Shown here: positions 1 through 11,159 of the stretch, piece by piece
How positions within the stretch are numbered: the first letter of the stretch is position 1
How the letters are laid out: every line of letters starts with the position of its first letter
Notes under the pieces: generated by a model
Told to the model about the DNA's origin: nothing
What the model saw: the letters and a program-made list of their open reading frames with translations, nothing else
Databases searched by the model: none
Origin: Haemonchus contortus
Taxonomy: Eukaryota > Nematoda > Chromadorea > Rhabditida > Trichostrongylidae
DNA length: 64,000 bases
Assembly (NCBI GenBank): GCA_000469685.2
Contig: LS997562.1
Span: 42,980,345-43,044,344, forward strand
Direction of reading: 5' to 3'
Translations under genes and position numbers: made by a program

Positions 1-1057
1 TACCTAGGATCGGTACCGTACTACGGTCATTATATATTATTAGTTAGTACATATCTACTCTATAAAACTCGAAACTTTTCGAAGACCCTGATATTCAGGT
101 ATTTCAGAAATGCTGAGGAAGCTTGAGGAGGTATCTCTTCTGCTGAAAGTTAACTTGACTCTAATTTAAGAAATTTTTTTTTGCTATTTAAGGCTCACTG
201 ATTGTATTGATCTCAAAGAGATTTTTGATGAAAAGATGCTTCTTCGGTTTATAAAATCAAAAAAAAAGTAAATAACTTTGATAGATAATCAGGAAGGCCA
301 ATAGAGCTTGACGGTAATGAAGTCATCAAGAGTCATCGAGAGCTATTATTATTACGGAATGATGATAATATTCTTAATTTAATCATGATGAGAGTCGTCA
401 TGGCTTGGACATTACTCAAGTGAGACCGTTAATAGCTTCCTCGACACGAGATACACTCGTGGGTAATGGTTCATTCATTGGCTATATTAGAGGATTAACC
501 AAATGTAGGAGCAACATAATCAGCTTCGTTGCTAAAAAGGAACAGGCAAGAGAGAACTACATTTACAGAAGCCAAAAAAAAAATGGTTCAATTTCGAACG
601 GATGGCGATTTCTCATCAAATGCGGTATGAGGAGGGCTAAAAGTAGCCAAATGAAGTGGCAAAGTTTGTGATGTAAGTAGGCCACCATATGGACCCGTTT
701 CCTATTGAGATAGTTCTACAACTCAAAATGAAAACCGAACGCATGGCGCTTACTAAAGGGAGGAATATTTTCAATTATCCTGCTGAAAATTACTTTTCAT
801 TCAAGTAAGTAGCTCTAAAACCTAATCGGCATTGAATGAGGGCAGATATTGGCTGAAATGATCTGTTAAATGAAGCGGAAGCACTCAGCTCCTAGCAGAG
901 TCATCGAACTTCCGTCGACGACAAATTTAATCAGGATCAGATCTCCCTCACTTCCATTACTTGACTGTTTCAGCGAGCATATTCGCTCTATCGTATATAT
1001 TCAATCCGATCTTAGCAATATCAAAAATTACTTCAACGGCATACATATGATAAAAGG
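1..1057. other. AT-rich stretch, no assignable gene
   Basis: An 88-codon ATG-started frame runs at 405-671 (+), but it matches no family I recognise, has no clear splice borders, and its base composition is like the surrounding DNA. I see no repeat boundaries or RNA gene here. Confidence 0.4.
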
Positions 1058-1295
1058 ATCAAGGATAAAGTTTCTGGCGTTAATCAATCCCGTCCGAGGG
1101 ATGCGCCCCCGCACTCGACTTCCATTCAGAATCGTATTGGCGTAATGAGTGCGTATGTGGCCTATACAATGACTTGCGGTGGCGAGCCGATGTACAGGTC
1201 AGAGCTTTTATCCTTCCAGGCGAGTCTGGTACCAATTCATCGACCCCGGAGGGACGGAAGGCTTGGTTGGCCTAGGCGGGCATCGATCCGGGATT
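1058..1295 (-). repeat. tRNA-derived SINE copy, 5'-truncated
   Basis: On the minus strand this matches the body of the SINE seen full-length at 40795-41095: the segment reading CCGGAT..GATGCCCG, then the central CTGGTACCAGACTCG-like part, the CATTGTATAGGCCACATACG-like part, and the terminal GATTAACGCCA followed by an ACTTTATCCTT tail. The tRNA-like head with the A and B boxes is missing, because the match stops at 1295. The ORFs that cover this stretch on both strands are products of the repeat, not genes. No target duplication could be seen. Confidence 0.8.
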
Positions 1296-1429
1296 GCTAC
1301 ATGGCACTGGTCTGTCTTTGCCTACTGCTCATAACGAAGTGTATGGTTTATAAGTATAAAGATGAAGCAACGGTGAGTGGCACAACCATCAGACCGTACA
1401 TCCCTGGGATAAAACTTCTGTTCTAAACC

Positions 1430-1665
1430 CTTTCACGCCCACCCAGTTTCCTCCAATTCCGGGCCGATTAACTGGTGTCAGACTCTTTGGTGGGTGGAGA
1501 AGCTCTATGAGTAGGTGAGTTATCCTCAAAGCGAGTCTAGTACCAATTACATGGCTTAGAGGGATGAAAAGCTTGGCTAGCTTTATCATCAATTAATCCA
1601 GGATTCAATTCCAGATCCTAGCGTGGGATGGCACGCCACTTGACCTGCACCATGTCCGCCTATTT
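1430..1665. repeat. Two degenerate SINE fragments in opposite orientation
   Basis: From about 1440 to 1510 the plus strand resembles the central SINE segment (CCGGGCCGATTAACTGGTGTCAGACTC compared with the usual GGGGTCGGTGAATTGGTACCAGACTC). From about 1515 to 1665 the minus strand carries a separate degenerate copy that includes the tRNA-like head (GGCGGACATGG...TGGCGTGCC on the minus strand). The arrangement is therefore head-to-head or a rearranged insertion next to the copy at 1058-1295. Divergence is high, so these are old insertions and the boundaries are approximate. Confidence 0.55.
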
Positions 1666-1672
1666 ATATAAC

Positions 1673-4265
1673 CATAGACCTTGTAATACAATATAATCTA
1701 TAATATAACCTTATAATAACCAACAAAATAGAGGACCCTGCTAGAGGACTGAGTCAGAGATAAAGGCGACTGCAGTGCACTAGAGACAAAGACGAAAGAC
1801 AGCCATGAAGAATCACTTGATGGCTAATCGAAAGGGAAGAGGAATGGGATAAATGGCTTCTGGAAGTCATAAAGTGCAAAGATTATAGACAGAGCAGCAT
1901 GTAGTCGGATCCCGAATAAATAAAAAGATTAATAAAACACCGTGATTATCAGAGCACAGGCGAAGGAAGGGTGATGGGACTTCACACGAGAGGAGGAAGG
2001 GAAACGGCTGAAAGAAGCTGCATAGAATACCCAGCTACCTTCTGGAACTTCCTGAGCCCAAGGGTACTGTAAAAGGTGAGGTACGTGAGTTCCTGAAGAG
2101 TCACTATGGAGTGCATTCACATAAATCCTATTAGACTCGTACACCAGGAAGGTTAATCGTCCCAAGCGTGTGAAATTCTCACGCCATTGAGTTTGAGAAA
2201 TGTTCCCGAAAAGAAGTGGGAAGAGTAGTGAATAGGAAACGTAATGCTTTGGTGTTTGTATAGAGCGAACTATCTTCACCTACTCTTTGCATCACAAAAG
2301 ATAACCAAACAAGTGACCTGGAACAAAAACCCCTCCCCTATTGTCACTCAAGGGTGATGACGTAAAACAGGGGCTCGCATGATCTGAGGAGACTGTTCGC
2401 GGATCAGTTTCTGTCCCCCAGGGCTGGTTGAAACCGGGATAGTATCGAACTACTAATTGTACTCCAATATCCCGTACCGGTCATCAGGGCCGAATAAGAT
2501 TTGGAAGGAAGTAGAACCCATGGCGTAAGCTACCAAAAATGAACTAGGTCAAGACTGTGGGCGTTTTCTAGAGCCAAAATGAATCAAACGAGATTTTCAA
2601 GGGGGGTTTCAAGTGCCAGCGGGATACTTGACAACATAGGCGGTCGGCAAAGAGATCAAACAGAGCAACAAGGGAGCCGTCGCGAGGAATGACAGGAAGA
2701 GAAGAAGGTAGACAGGATAAGAACTGACTGCAGCCCTTCACGGCCTTCTAAATCGGAACAAAGAGGCCCCCACAGGAACAGATGGGAGCTCTCCTGTAAG
2801 CAGCTGACCTAAGCTGGGTGGAAACCAACATGAAGGAAGGCCGAGGAGGCGGTGCTTTGACGCCTGTGAAATGTGAGACTGGGAGTGAGCACGAACCACG
2901 AAAAAAAACTACTACTATAGCAATAGAGAACAGCTGTTTTCACTGTAAATAACAACAAATGATGTTGAATACAATCTCGAATGATCTATGAACAACTGCA
3001 TTTGTACTATGATAATACTTTCGGCATTTTTTTTTACAAAAAGACCAAAATTTCTATTCAAAATAACTGCCAAATGAGCCGTGTTAACGCTGGCATACTC
3101 GGGAAAAAACGAGGAATAAGTCGCTCTACTGAAAGAAACTTATTACTGTGATAGAAAAATATCTTTTCATGAACTTTGTAATTTTGCTTTTTGTCTGTTG
3201 TTGTTTTTTTTGCAACTTTTATATAGTGACAATCGGACTCATTTTTTTTTCAGGAACTCACTAGCTCTACCCAGAATAATTGATAAAATGACACATCAAA
3301 ACCAAGTAAATAAGAAAGACAGTAAAGAAAGGGTAAGGAAGCATGGAGAAAAATGCCTGCTGCTGCAAAACCCTAGAATTAGTTCTGTGATACTTGAGTC
3401 GGATATGATTCTGGATCCGCCCCACGAAGCATGCATATGTGGTGTGTTGGAAGCATGTGGGAAGCACTGCCAGTTGTCGCTGGCTCGACTTTTTTTTAGT
3501 CATCAAAAGGAGTACAATGAAAACATAACACATCATTGAGGAGGGAACTTTCGGAGTGCGCCATGCACTTCAATAAAATGGAGTGTCTATGGAGAGTCAT
3601 GGGATATAGTTCAACTTAGGAGGTTACACTGAATTTTTGTTTCAAAATTTTCACAAAAGACTATGAGGTACTGCAGTGGGTGATATTACATCACGATTCC
3701 AAGAAGGTCCTGGGAAGGTCCACTATATTTTAGCAGCAATATGATAAATTCGGTGGTGTTGGATCCTCTTTCTTCATAATTTGTTGGGTGCAGAGAAATG
3801 ACTTCTGCTACTACTGCACGTAGACTTCAATAATAAATTATCAAAGTACACTTAACCCAGACCACCCGGAACTCGTCCATCATAGCAGCTCAACTAATTT
3901 ATGACAGGCACGTCTAAAAGTAAACGTATCATCGTATCACAGGGTTGTACTATTGAACGAATTGTGCAAGCTGCAAGCACAGATCAAAGTGCTAATCAAA
4001 GAGAACAACAACTTTGTTTGTAAACCCATCGCACCTCAGAAAATAAGCTAAACTCTGCTGCCACAAAGGTCCAGCTCTTCAAACAGCGTTCACATACTCG
4101 ATTGCTAGCCAGTAAAGATAAGTAAACTCAGACAACAAGTCAAACATTCCAATGACGTTAGAAACGATTTTCGCAGATAAAGGGCACATTTCTGAGAGGA
4201 ATCCCCTGAATCAACACTAAGCATCATGGCTAACTGACGACATTCGTAATGATATCCAGTAATAT
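1673..4265. other. No recognisable gene
   Basis: Frames at 1929-2279 (-), 3198-3539 (+) and 3267-3536 (-) are open for about 90 to 115 codons but overlap on opposite strands and match nothing I know. The part around 2400-2900 is richer in G and C than its surroundings and may be an old repeat; a short phrase (GGCAAAGAGATCAA) recurs near 15487, but I could not define an element. Confidence 0.35.
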
Positions 4266-4267
4266 TA

Positions 4268-4472
4268 GTATCGATCGATTGCCCAGTGGGCTCTTGATGG
4301 GTATACCTAGTGGGTTTAAAACTTCCTCAGTTACCAACACTTACAATCGATTCCCGTTAGGTGAGCCATGCACCCTTCCGTTTCGCACAACTGTTGGTAA
4401 CTGAGGAAGTTCTAAACCCAATAGAAATACCTATAAGAAGCTTCGATTGCACTGGGCAATCAATCGAGTTGA
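4268..4472. mobile_element. Foldback (long inverted repeat) element of about 205 bp
   Basis: The left arm beginning ATCGATTGCCCAGT and ending at CAGTTACCAACA is repeated in inverse orientation on the right, where TGTTGGTAACTGAGGAAGTT leads to ACTGGGCAATCAATCGA. Each arm is about 70-75 bp and the unpaired centre is about 50 bp. Agreement is high next to the loop (CTTCCTCAGTTACCAAC is exact) and lower in the middle. There is no coding capacity, so it is probably a non-autonomous MITE-like element. A TA or other short duplication at the ends cannot be called with certainty. Confidence 0.75.
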
Positions 4473-4734
4473 ACCTATTCAGGACTGGGGATGCAGTTGA
4501 CTAGACTAGGAGAAATGACGTCTTTCAACTAGTAGCAAAATGTAAAAGGATTTTCTGTCGAGAATACCCCATGATGGACACATGGAAAATCTAATCAGGC
4601 ACTTTGCTCGAGCTTTCAATGCCTTCGAACAGACTAACTTTTGTTTTTCAAAAATCAGTTGCTAGAACTTTCTAAATAAATAAAGATGAAGATAATAAAG
4701 CTAAGTAGAAACCTAATTTAGGAAAAAATGGACT

Positions 4735-4941
4735 CGCTATCCTCCCGCAACCGAGCCTACCATCCCTCGGGGGTCGAATAACTGGTACCAGGCTCCCCTG
4801 GGAGGATGAAGGCACTAACATGTTCATCGGCTGGTCACCGCAAGTCATTGTATTAGCCAATCACGCTTCCAACCGCAACTACGATTCTGAATGGAAGTGA
4901 ATGCCGGACGGAAGCTGACTGATTAACGCCGAAGACTTTAT
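4735..4941 (+). repeat. SINE copy, 5'-truncated
   Basis: Plus-strand match to the SINE body, from CAACCGAGCCTACCATCCC through GGTACCAGGCTCCCCTGGGAGGAT, CATCGGCTGGTCACCGCAAG and CTACGATTCTGAATGGAAGT to the 3' end GATTAACGCCGAAGACTTTATC. The tRNA-like head is absent. The minus-strand ORF at 4672-4860 is a by-product. Confidence 0.8.
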
Positions 4942-6500
4942 CTTTTGTCCTTTGTTTATAACTATTTATACTCAAACTTCAGATTTTTATTTGATCATAT
5001 TTCAAAGGAAAAAAACTTTGGCCCAGTTCAAGAAGAAGAGGAAATCAAAGATGAAGCAGTTGATGCGATACGTGGCAGCTTTTACGTTAACCTGTTACCC
5101 TAAAAAATACCGAAAATCGGCTTTATTTCTGCTGTCAGTGTCATGGCCGCCGTCGCTGACGTCTGTACGGAAACTGTAAACAGTATTAAGGTGTTTGCCC
5201 AGCTTCTACGTGGATGACAAGGACAATTCGAAATCTATTGTTGACGTCGATTGGTGGAAGTAGCACTAAATATAGAACTTTGGGAGACCATTGGTCGGGT
5301 ATAACTAGACCCTTGGGATATCGGAGCTATAAATCAAGAAAGCGTTTTGCTTAACGGCCTCTTGAACTTGTCGCAAGCTATCATTCATTGAACATGGGAG
5401 CATCCCGAAAAAAACAAGGAATCGCACGCACTTTTCATTCCTGACTTTGAACATACACCATGCTTCCTTCACTAGTTAGAAAATGAGATATCGATTGGAT
5501 GTAACTGTAGCTATCTCATGATACCATCGAAAGCTCAAGATGAAATCAAATAATAACCGAATTGCTTAAAAAGCCTCTGCTAAAAAGGGTTAATACGCAA
5601 GCAAGCAGATAAAATGTAGAAAACCTTTGAAATTCCCTCTTAGGCTATTTCCAAATTTTCTATAAAGGAGCTCTTAGGGCAATGCTAAGGCTCCGTTACT
5701 ATAATTTTGTAAATTCGATTTCTACTATAGTTCGAGTTTCACAAGCGTCAAGGGAATTTATGAGTCATTGAGCTATAAATTCAAGTTTATAAAAATTATT
5801 ATAAAAACTATCTATAGTCGAGTTCCCCGAGTTTCCTGAGTATACCTAGGTTACCTTTTCTTCCCTTCTGTAATCCCAGGAAATGCACGGATTCATGGCG
5901 CATCCGGTTTTCTCTTTTCGGTTCCTTCTACACCCAATTAACTACAACTCTAAATCGTAGGTACTACTTTCGCTACTATTCATACGCTTTGATCTGTCAA
6001 GCCGACTTGAGAGCTATCGGATAGGCCTCTTCGTGAGCCGCTCGCAAAGCGGATATGAGTGCATATCAGATTTCCATTTTATGGTACCACCAGTGCGATC
6101 CAACCCTCATAGCATCCGAACAATGGTCTTTATGAGAACAATCTCATTTCCTGCAAAGTTCCCACAGAGATTTATAGGGGCTATGAGAAAAAATAGCTAT
6201 TTGGATGATTAAAGGGCATAGTACTTAATCAACAGTAAAATGGGATCCCTGAGAACCTGAGAGGACACTGAGTCAGTCGACAGAGGACATTCAAGGGACC
6301 TTTTCTTGTGAATATGAAATAACTGGTAAATACAGTCGTTCATATAAACTGCAATCGGGCCACTACTCATAAAGCCTTGCCCAAATTTGTGCCACGCTAT
6401 ACAATTTTCCTGGAATCTTAGACTCATTTCACCTCACCCCTGAGTTACGGAGCCAGTAAGCAAACACATGGGCATTTTATCTCCCGAAGCCAAGGACCTC
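4942..6500 (+). other. Coding-like but unassigned stretch
   Basis: One plus-strand frame stays open from about 4990 (after a CTTCAG) to a TAA at 5099-5101 with an acidic stretch (QEEEEIKDEAVDAIRG). It resumes in the same frame after that stop (FISAVSVMAAVADVC...) until a TGA near 5214. This looks like a decayed coding segment, or exons I could not join. A further possible exon follows TAATCCCAG at about 5880 and runs to GTAGGT near 5960, with two frames open. No family was recognised. Confidence 0.25.
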
Positions 6501-6743
6501 ATTCCAGTCATTGATAGACCGATTAGTATAACATGGTATCCGATCCTGCGAGCCATTCAAGAGTAAGGCGCCGCAGTTAGCCACTGATACTTCGCGAAGT
6601 TGAACTAAGTCATGGAACTGTCATAATCATCTGAGGCTTTTCAAAATTCCAAACGAAGGCGGTGTGTGGCAGGGCAACTTTCGAGCATTCTGACGTCTCA
6701 CGGTGGAGAAGCGCTCATATTATTTTTCTCTCTTTTTGTCCAG

Positions 6744-6916
6744 TGAGCGAAAGCAGTTCAGCCGTTTCCGACGTTGGAATGCCGTCACCCGTGGAAAACA
6801 TGCCCTTTGTAGATGGCGAGAAAAGCATTGGCTCTAGTGAGGCTACTCCCTTACTCAATTATCGGGACCGAGAAAGGAATGAAGATGTGTTGTCCTGCGA
6901 CGCCTCTAAGCTATGA
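6744..6916 (+). CDS. Probable terminal exon of an unidentified gene
   Basis: A strong acceptor (CTCTCTTTTTGTCCAG) ends at 6743. The frame starting with codons AGC GAA AGC is then open for 56 codons to TGA at 6914-6916. The peptide is hydrophilic and rich in Ser, Glu and Asp, contains EATPLLNY (a dileucine-like sorting motif) and ends CDASKL, as in the cytoplasmic tail of a membrane protein. An AATAAA 161 bp downstream supports a 3' end. A possible preceding exon follows TTCCAG near 6512 (IDRPISITWYPILRAIQ, then GTAAGG), but its phase would select a different frame in this exon. The product is unknown. Confidence 0.4.
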
Positions 6917-7076
6917 TCATCTAGACAGAAAACGAGTAATAACAAATTGCGACAACAAGTACTTCTGCTAAAACCAGGGGAACAAGGGCTCTATATTCAC
7001 TGGAACGCAATCCCCACAATCCTAAATATTTAGGTATAAAAATTAAAGTTACTTTATTTTCATTTATCACTTAAGC

Positions 7077-7082
7077 AATAAA
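7077..7082 (+). promoter_or_regulatory. Polyadenylation signal AATAAA
   Basis: A canonical hexamer on the plus strand 161 bp after the stop at 6916. It fits as the 3' end of the gene whose last exon is 6744-6916. Confidence 0.4.
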
Positions 7083-7097
7083 GGTTCCATACATCGC

Positions 7098-8400
7098 TTG
7101 CTTTTATTTGCATATTTTTTGAATTTTTATTTGATAAACCGTCAACATCCATCGACGACGTTTTATATTTGTTCCTTGGATCTCTACCGAAGCTCTTGTT
7201 TTTCCCCTTCTAGAAATCCTTTTTCCGTTGAGAAAAACAACCAGGACAACACTTCCCGACCCGAGTTAAAGAAGGAGTTAAAGAGCTATTAATCCACACT
7301 TTTCTACTTTTCACAAGGACATTTTGCACAGTTCCGGAAAGATAAATAGTGAACAGCACAGAGCTTGAATTGCCGGTTGCTTGCCAATTGGAAAGAGGTC
7401 AAGAAAAGTACGCGGAAGGCGCAGACTTTCAAGGAATTGATAAACACCTTTGCTGTTGTCAACTGCTTTCGAATTCGATTCGTTGAGAGGATATGAGATT
7501 TGCTTTTGCCGCCAGAGGATCCTCAACAGAGAGTGAAAGATGAACTTTCACCTGAATACAGATGAGACTCGGGGAGTCGACGCCCATTCCTGTTCGATTT
7601 AGGTTCCATTCGTAAATTGAGGCAGGAAGGAAGCGGAAAGCCTGACTCGGTAACAACAGAGGCCAAAACAACAAAAGAGACCAATTAATCCATCATCCAC
7701 AGAAAAAGCTACAGACAAAAAAAAGTAAAAAAGGGGTACGTTCTCAAGAGGTTACGAAAAGGATTATCATCAGGAAGGGTCTCCAATTTGGAAAAAAGAT
7801 AAGGAAAACACTAATAATTCCCAGAAAAAAGAAATCGAAATGCTCCACGGTTAAAGGTGGAGATCGATATCGATGATCCAACAAAGGAGCGTCTTTGAAC
7901 GCCCTACTAGACCAGGGCACCATTCCTTTCCATTTGGTAACTACAGGTAATTTGTACTTCCTTATGAAAAGAAATGATCGCGGATATGTCACTTAGGAAT
8001 GGGGTGACTAGTAGAGCTCGAAAACAGTAGAGTTTTTCCGAGCTGATATTTTTGTTTTCAAAACAGAGCCAGTAAGTCAAGTCCAATGATGTTGTTTTCA
8101 GTGTCCAACTGCCTTGACGAGCCAGATGGTGGACGGTTCTACTGAGTGCTTGGAAAAAAGTACTCAGTCCTGGTGATGGATGGCCTCCTATTTTCTTAAC
8201 CCTTGGATCCTACGCCAATAAGTCCGAAAATGATTCTTCTTGAAAAGAACGAATACTTGTAGTGATTTTTGAGATGATATAAAAACAAAACTACCGTCAG
8301 TATCTTTTGCTTATAGAAAAGTCTAAATAACTGCTCGGCTTGACGAACTGACTGCTCATTTCTGGATAGACCCTTAATTTTTTTCAAGAATTCGTCAAGT
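7098..8400. other. Ambiguous coding-like DNA, mainly minus strand
   Basis: Several minus-strand frames between 7300 and 7992 look protein-like. One reads ...RFLPASIYEWNLNRTGMGV... and ends at a CAG|GTGAAA donor near 7551. Two competing frames then cover 7300-7526, both ending in stops near 7300-7311. A minus-strand AATAAA (TTTATT at about 7124) lies downstream. This could be the 3' part of a gene converging on the plus-strand exon at 6744-6916, but I could not join exons in one phase, so no gene is called. Confidence 0.25.
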
Positions 8401-8428
8401 CAAGATGAACATCAAGGGATAAATAAAA

Positions 8429-8641
8429 ATGAGGAGGATGGATATCCTCAAAAGTAATATTGGAACAATAAACCCTATAGACAATTTGGGAAATAAGCTA
8501 TCTAATGTCCCAGTGGTCCGAATGGATTACGCCCGACTCCATAAATTTCTAACAATGGAAATTTTTTACGAAAAGAAAGATAGAAAACTGGTAGCCGGCT
8601 TGATTCGAGGCTTGTTAGAAACGTCTGGCTCAGAAGAATGA
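8429..8641 (+). CDS. Hypothetical ORF or terminal exon with downstream poly(A) signal
   Basis: Open for 70 codons from ATG to TGA. The C-terminal half is charged and helical in character (EIFYEKKDRKLVAGLIRGLL) and ends ETSGSEE. An AATAAA at 8678-8683 lies only 37 bp past the stop. No family was recognised and no upstream exon was found, so it may be the last exon of a gene or chance. Confidence 0.25.
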   Translation: MRRMDILKSNIGTINPIDNLGNKLSNVPVVRMDYARLHKFLTMEIFYEKKDRKLVAGLIRGLLETSGSEE

Positions 8642-8699
8642 GCTGCTTGTTGTTGGTGTTGATTAGCGTTGTCTGTCAATAAACACTTAGATACACATG

Positions 8700-9820
8700 G
8701 CAATGATGAATCCGCAACACTTGCGCTTTCTTTCACAGACACAACAACCACAACAACAAACAAATAACAAAACAATGTTGCGGAAAACAAAACCATCAAG
8801 GGAAAACAGACTCATTAGTTGCTTGGCATAGCTTTGTTATGCAACCCTCAACGATTAACTTCCTGCCAGAATTGATGGAATGCCAACAGGGTAAAGCGAT
8901 AGAACGTCCCTTAGGGGACTATTGCCAGAAAATCGTGCAGATGCAGATGAAAAACGAAACTATGACTTGTTTCGACAGAGGAAATCAAAAAAAGAATTTC
9001 GAAAGAGTAGTTGCTATTTTTGGAAAGCTTTTTGCATAACGTTTCCAAATGAAAGGGCAGGATAGGTGCATCTCAAGATTAAGGGCTGAGGAACATGTCC
9101 GCAACGAGTGTTGTGCGATGACACATCGTCCAAATACCACGTGAGTTGGACTTCATTTCCTTTCCAAGAATGACGACGTAAGTGGGTCGCAATATGTAAA
9201 TTCGTTCACGAGGAAAACTTATTTAGGAAAGGTCAGAGCCTTGAGAATAAGTGGAGTTCGGGAAACGTCAGTTAAGGAAGAACGGAGTGGAATTCTTGCC
9301 AGATAACATACTTATATTCAAATGAACCGAAATTCATTACGAAAGCTTGTGACCTTGGTGTGCAGGAACAGCCACGTGCGTTGCGGTAGAAGGATCAGCA
9401 CGAACTATACATGATGGCTCGGCCTAGCATATTACCGTGTACCATGACTGTGTTATAGCATAAATACCGAAGAGCATAAGCGACTCTCTTTCGAAGAAAG
9501 ATGAACCCTTTCTGAAAAACTTTCTTCTATCCATTGGTACCGGGCCATATAGTTTGTAATTACTATTAATTCTGCGTGACTGTTTCAAATAGAATCTAGT
9601 CCGGAGCTCCAAATGACTCGTGAAGTCAATTCATCTTAACTACCATACTTTACTCGACATCATCATCACTTCTGACGAGAACGCCTGGACAAGCCTAATG
9701 CGTTGACCAAATCTAGTAAGATTGACGACGCAGAGTGCATAATGTCGTAATGACGATCACTAGAGTTGACAAATCCCAGGAGAGTCGTTTCGAGTCTGGC
9801 CAGACATCCCAACCTAAAGC
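8700..9820. other. No recognisable gene
   Basis: Only short frames (8839-9039 plus, 9424-9612 minus) with no splice context and no family resemblance. No repeats were found. Confidence 0.35.
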
Positions 9821-9827
9821 CATACAT

Positions 9828-9866
9828 CCCCCTCCCCCCCCCCCCCCCCCCCCCCCCTCCCCCTCC
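9828..9866 (+). repeat. Poly-C tract
   Basis: A pyrimidine run with 24 uninterrupted C residues at 9834-9857, flanked by further C/T. It is one of four such runs within 6.3 kb. Confidence 0.95.
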
Positions 9867-11130
9867 TCTTCAGAATTAGGGAGGGAACGATATATGATTC
9901 ACTGAACACCTGTCAACCCTTCACCCCGACGTAACGGCGAATTTCCAGACACATCAATCACGCCATAAAACCACTACAACCACTACGAACTCAGAAGGTG
10001 ATAGAAATGAACTCAGCAGAGATCAGACTCAGACTTATTTCCACCTTACTGGCAGATTCCCTTCGTTGTCTGGAAATAGTACCTGGAAGAAACGATTGCT
10101 CCTGGTCCTGGCTGTTACCAAAACGATCAAGTCACATAATCCCGGCCGTTTTATTTCTGTTGGCTCATCACGGATCAGGCATAACTTTGCTTGCAAAAAA
10201 ACTGACGAAAGCAGACGCGAACAGTCGCGTTGCGGCTCGAAGAGAGGCTCTTTTATTATCGATAATAAGAAAAAGTTTTCCGAAGCCAACTGTACTACAA
10301 AAACATTAGATCTTTCGCGAACATTCATTCGTTCCTTCCACACTCGTAGACATGCGCAAACTTCTAATGGACGCCTATTATGTCAATATTTTCGAAGAAG
10401 CAAGGATTTTTAATAACCACGAGCAATATTTATAGGTATGCCATAATAACTATTTCGAAGTAGTGCTATGCTGTTTGTTTTTTGAAACAAAAACAAGCAA
10501 TCGAAAGCAAAAAATTAATATCAACAAAAAATCCATTGAATGCTACCGTATTTTGAACGACACTACCCAGCACACTCATAACAATTCCAGATGATGTTGT
10601 TTACGTTTTCAAAGAGTGCGCGTAATAGGAGGGTGCTGAAAGGGGGTAGGAAGGATCCAATTTGAGATGAGCGTGTTACAAATAAAAAGGGACACATCTC
10701 CTCATTTTGATTCGTATACTCTTGCTAGATTGAGAAATAAGTTTTTCTGTGCGCATGAGGGGAAGGTCTCTGGTTCTGAAAAAATAATTAAGTTCCCAGT
10801 AACACCAGAGTGAAAGCGTCTAGGGCTCTAGCAATCCACGACATCAGAACACATGTACTTATGAAGCTGTAAAAAGTAGATCGAAGCAACTTGCTGCACG
10901 GGTACGAAGACTGTGCTACATACTCTTACCTTTTATAGCCAGAGTCTAACCGAACCGTCTTGCCTGGGAGCTACGCAACCATATACTCTCCTGACCCGCT
11001 GCTTTCGGATGGGGAGGGAGGAACTCCGGCTTCTGTTTGAGACTCTATCATCATTCTTACTGGTTACTTTCGTTCAAGAAACACAAAATTAACTTAGCCT
11101 GGTAAGTAGCACATGACGCTCAATGAAGTG
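9867..11130. other. Overlapping open frames, no assignable gene
   Basis: Between 9998 and 10413 three frames on both strands are each open for about 100 to 115 codons over the same DNA, so at most one could be real. None resembles a family I know. Around 10465-10500 a short A/T palindrome (GTTTGTTTTTTGAAACAAAAACAAGC) can form a hairpin. A (TTA)n run of about 17 bp lies at 11227. Confidence 0.3.
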
Positions 11131-11134
11131 ATAA

Positions 11135-11150
11135 CCCCCCCCCCCCCCCC
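11135..11150 (+). repeat. Poly-C tract
   Basis: Sixteen C residues in a row, between ATAA and GGACGTC. Confidence 0.95.
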
Positions 11151-11159
11151 GGACGTCAA

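Noticed and set aside
9998..10413. Three overlapping frames of 100-115 codons
   Set aside because: They compete on both strands, none has recognisable motifs or splice signals; at most one could be real and I cannot choose.
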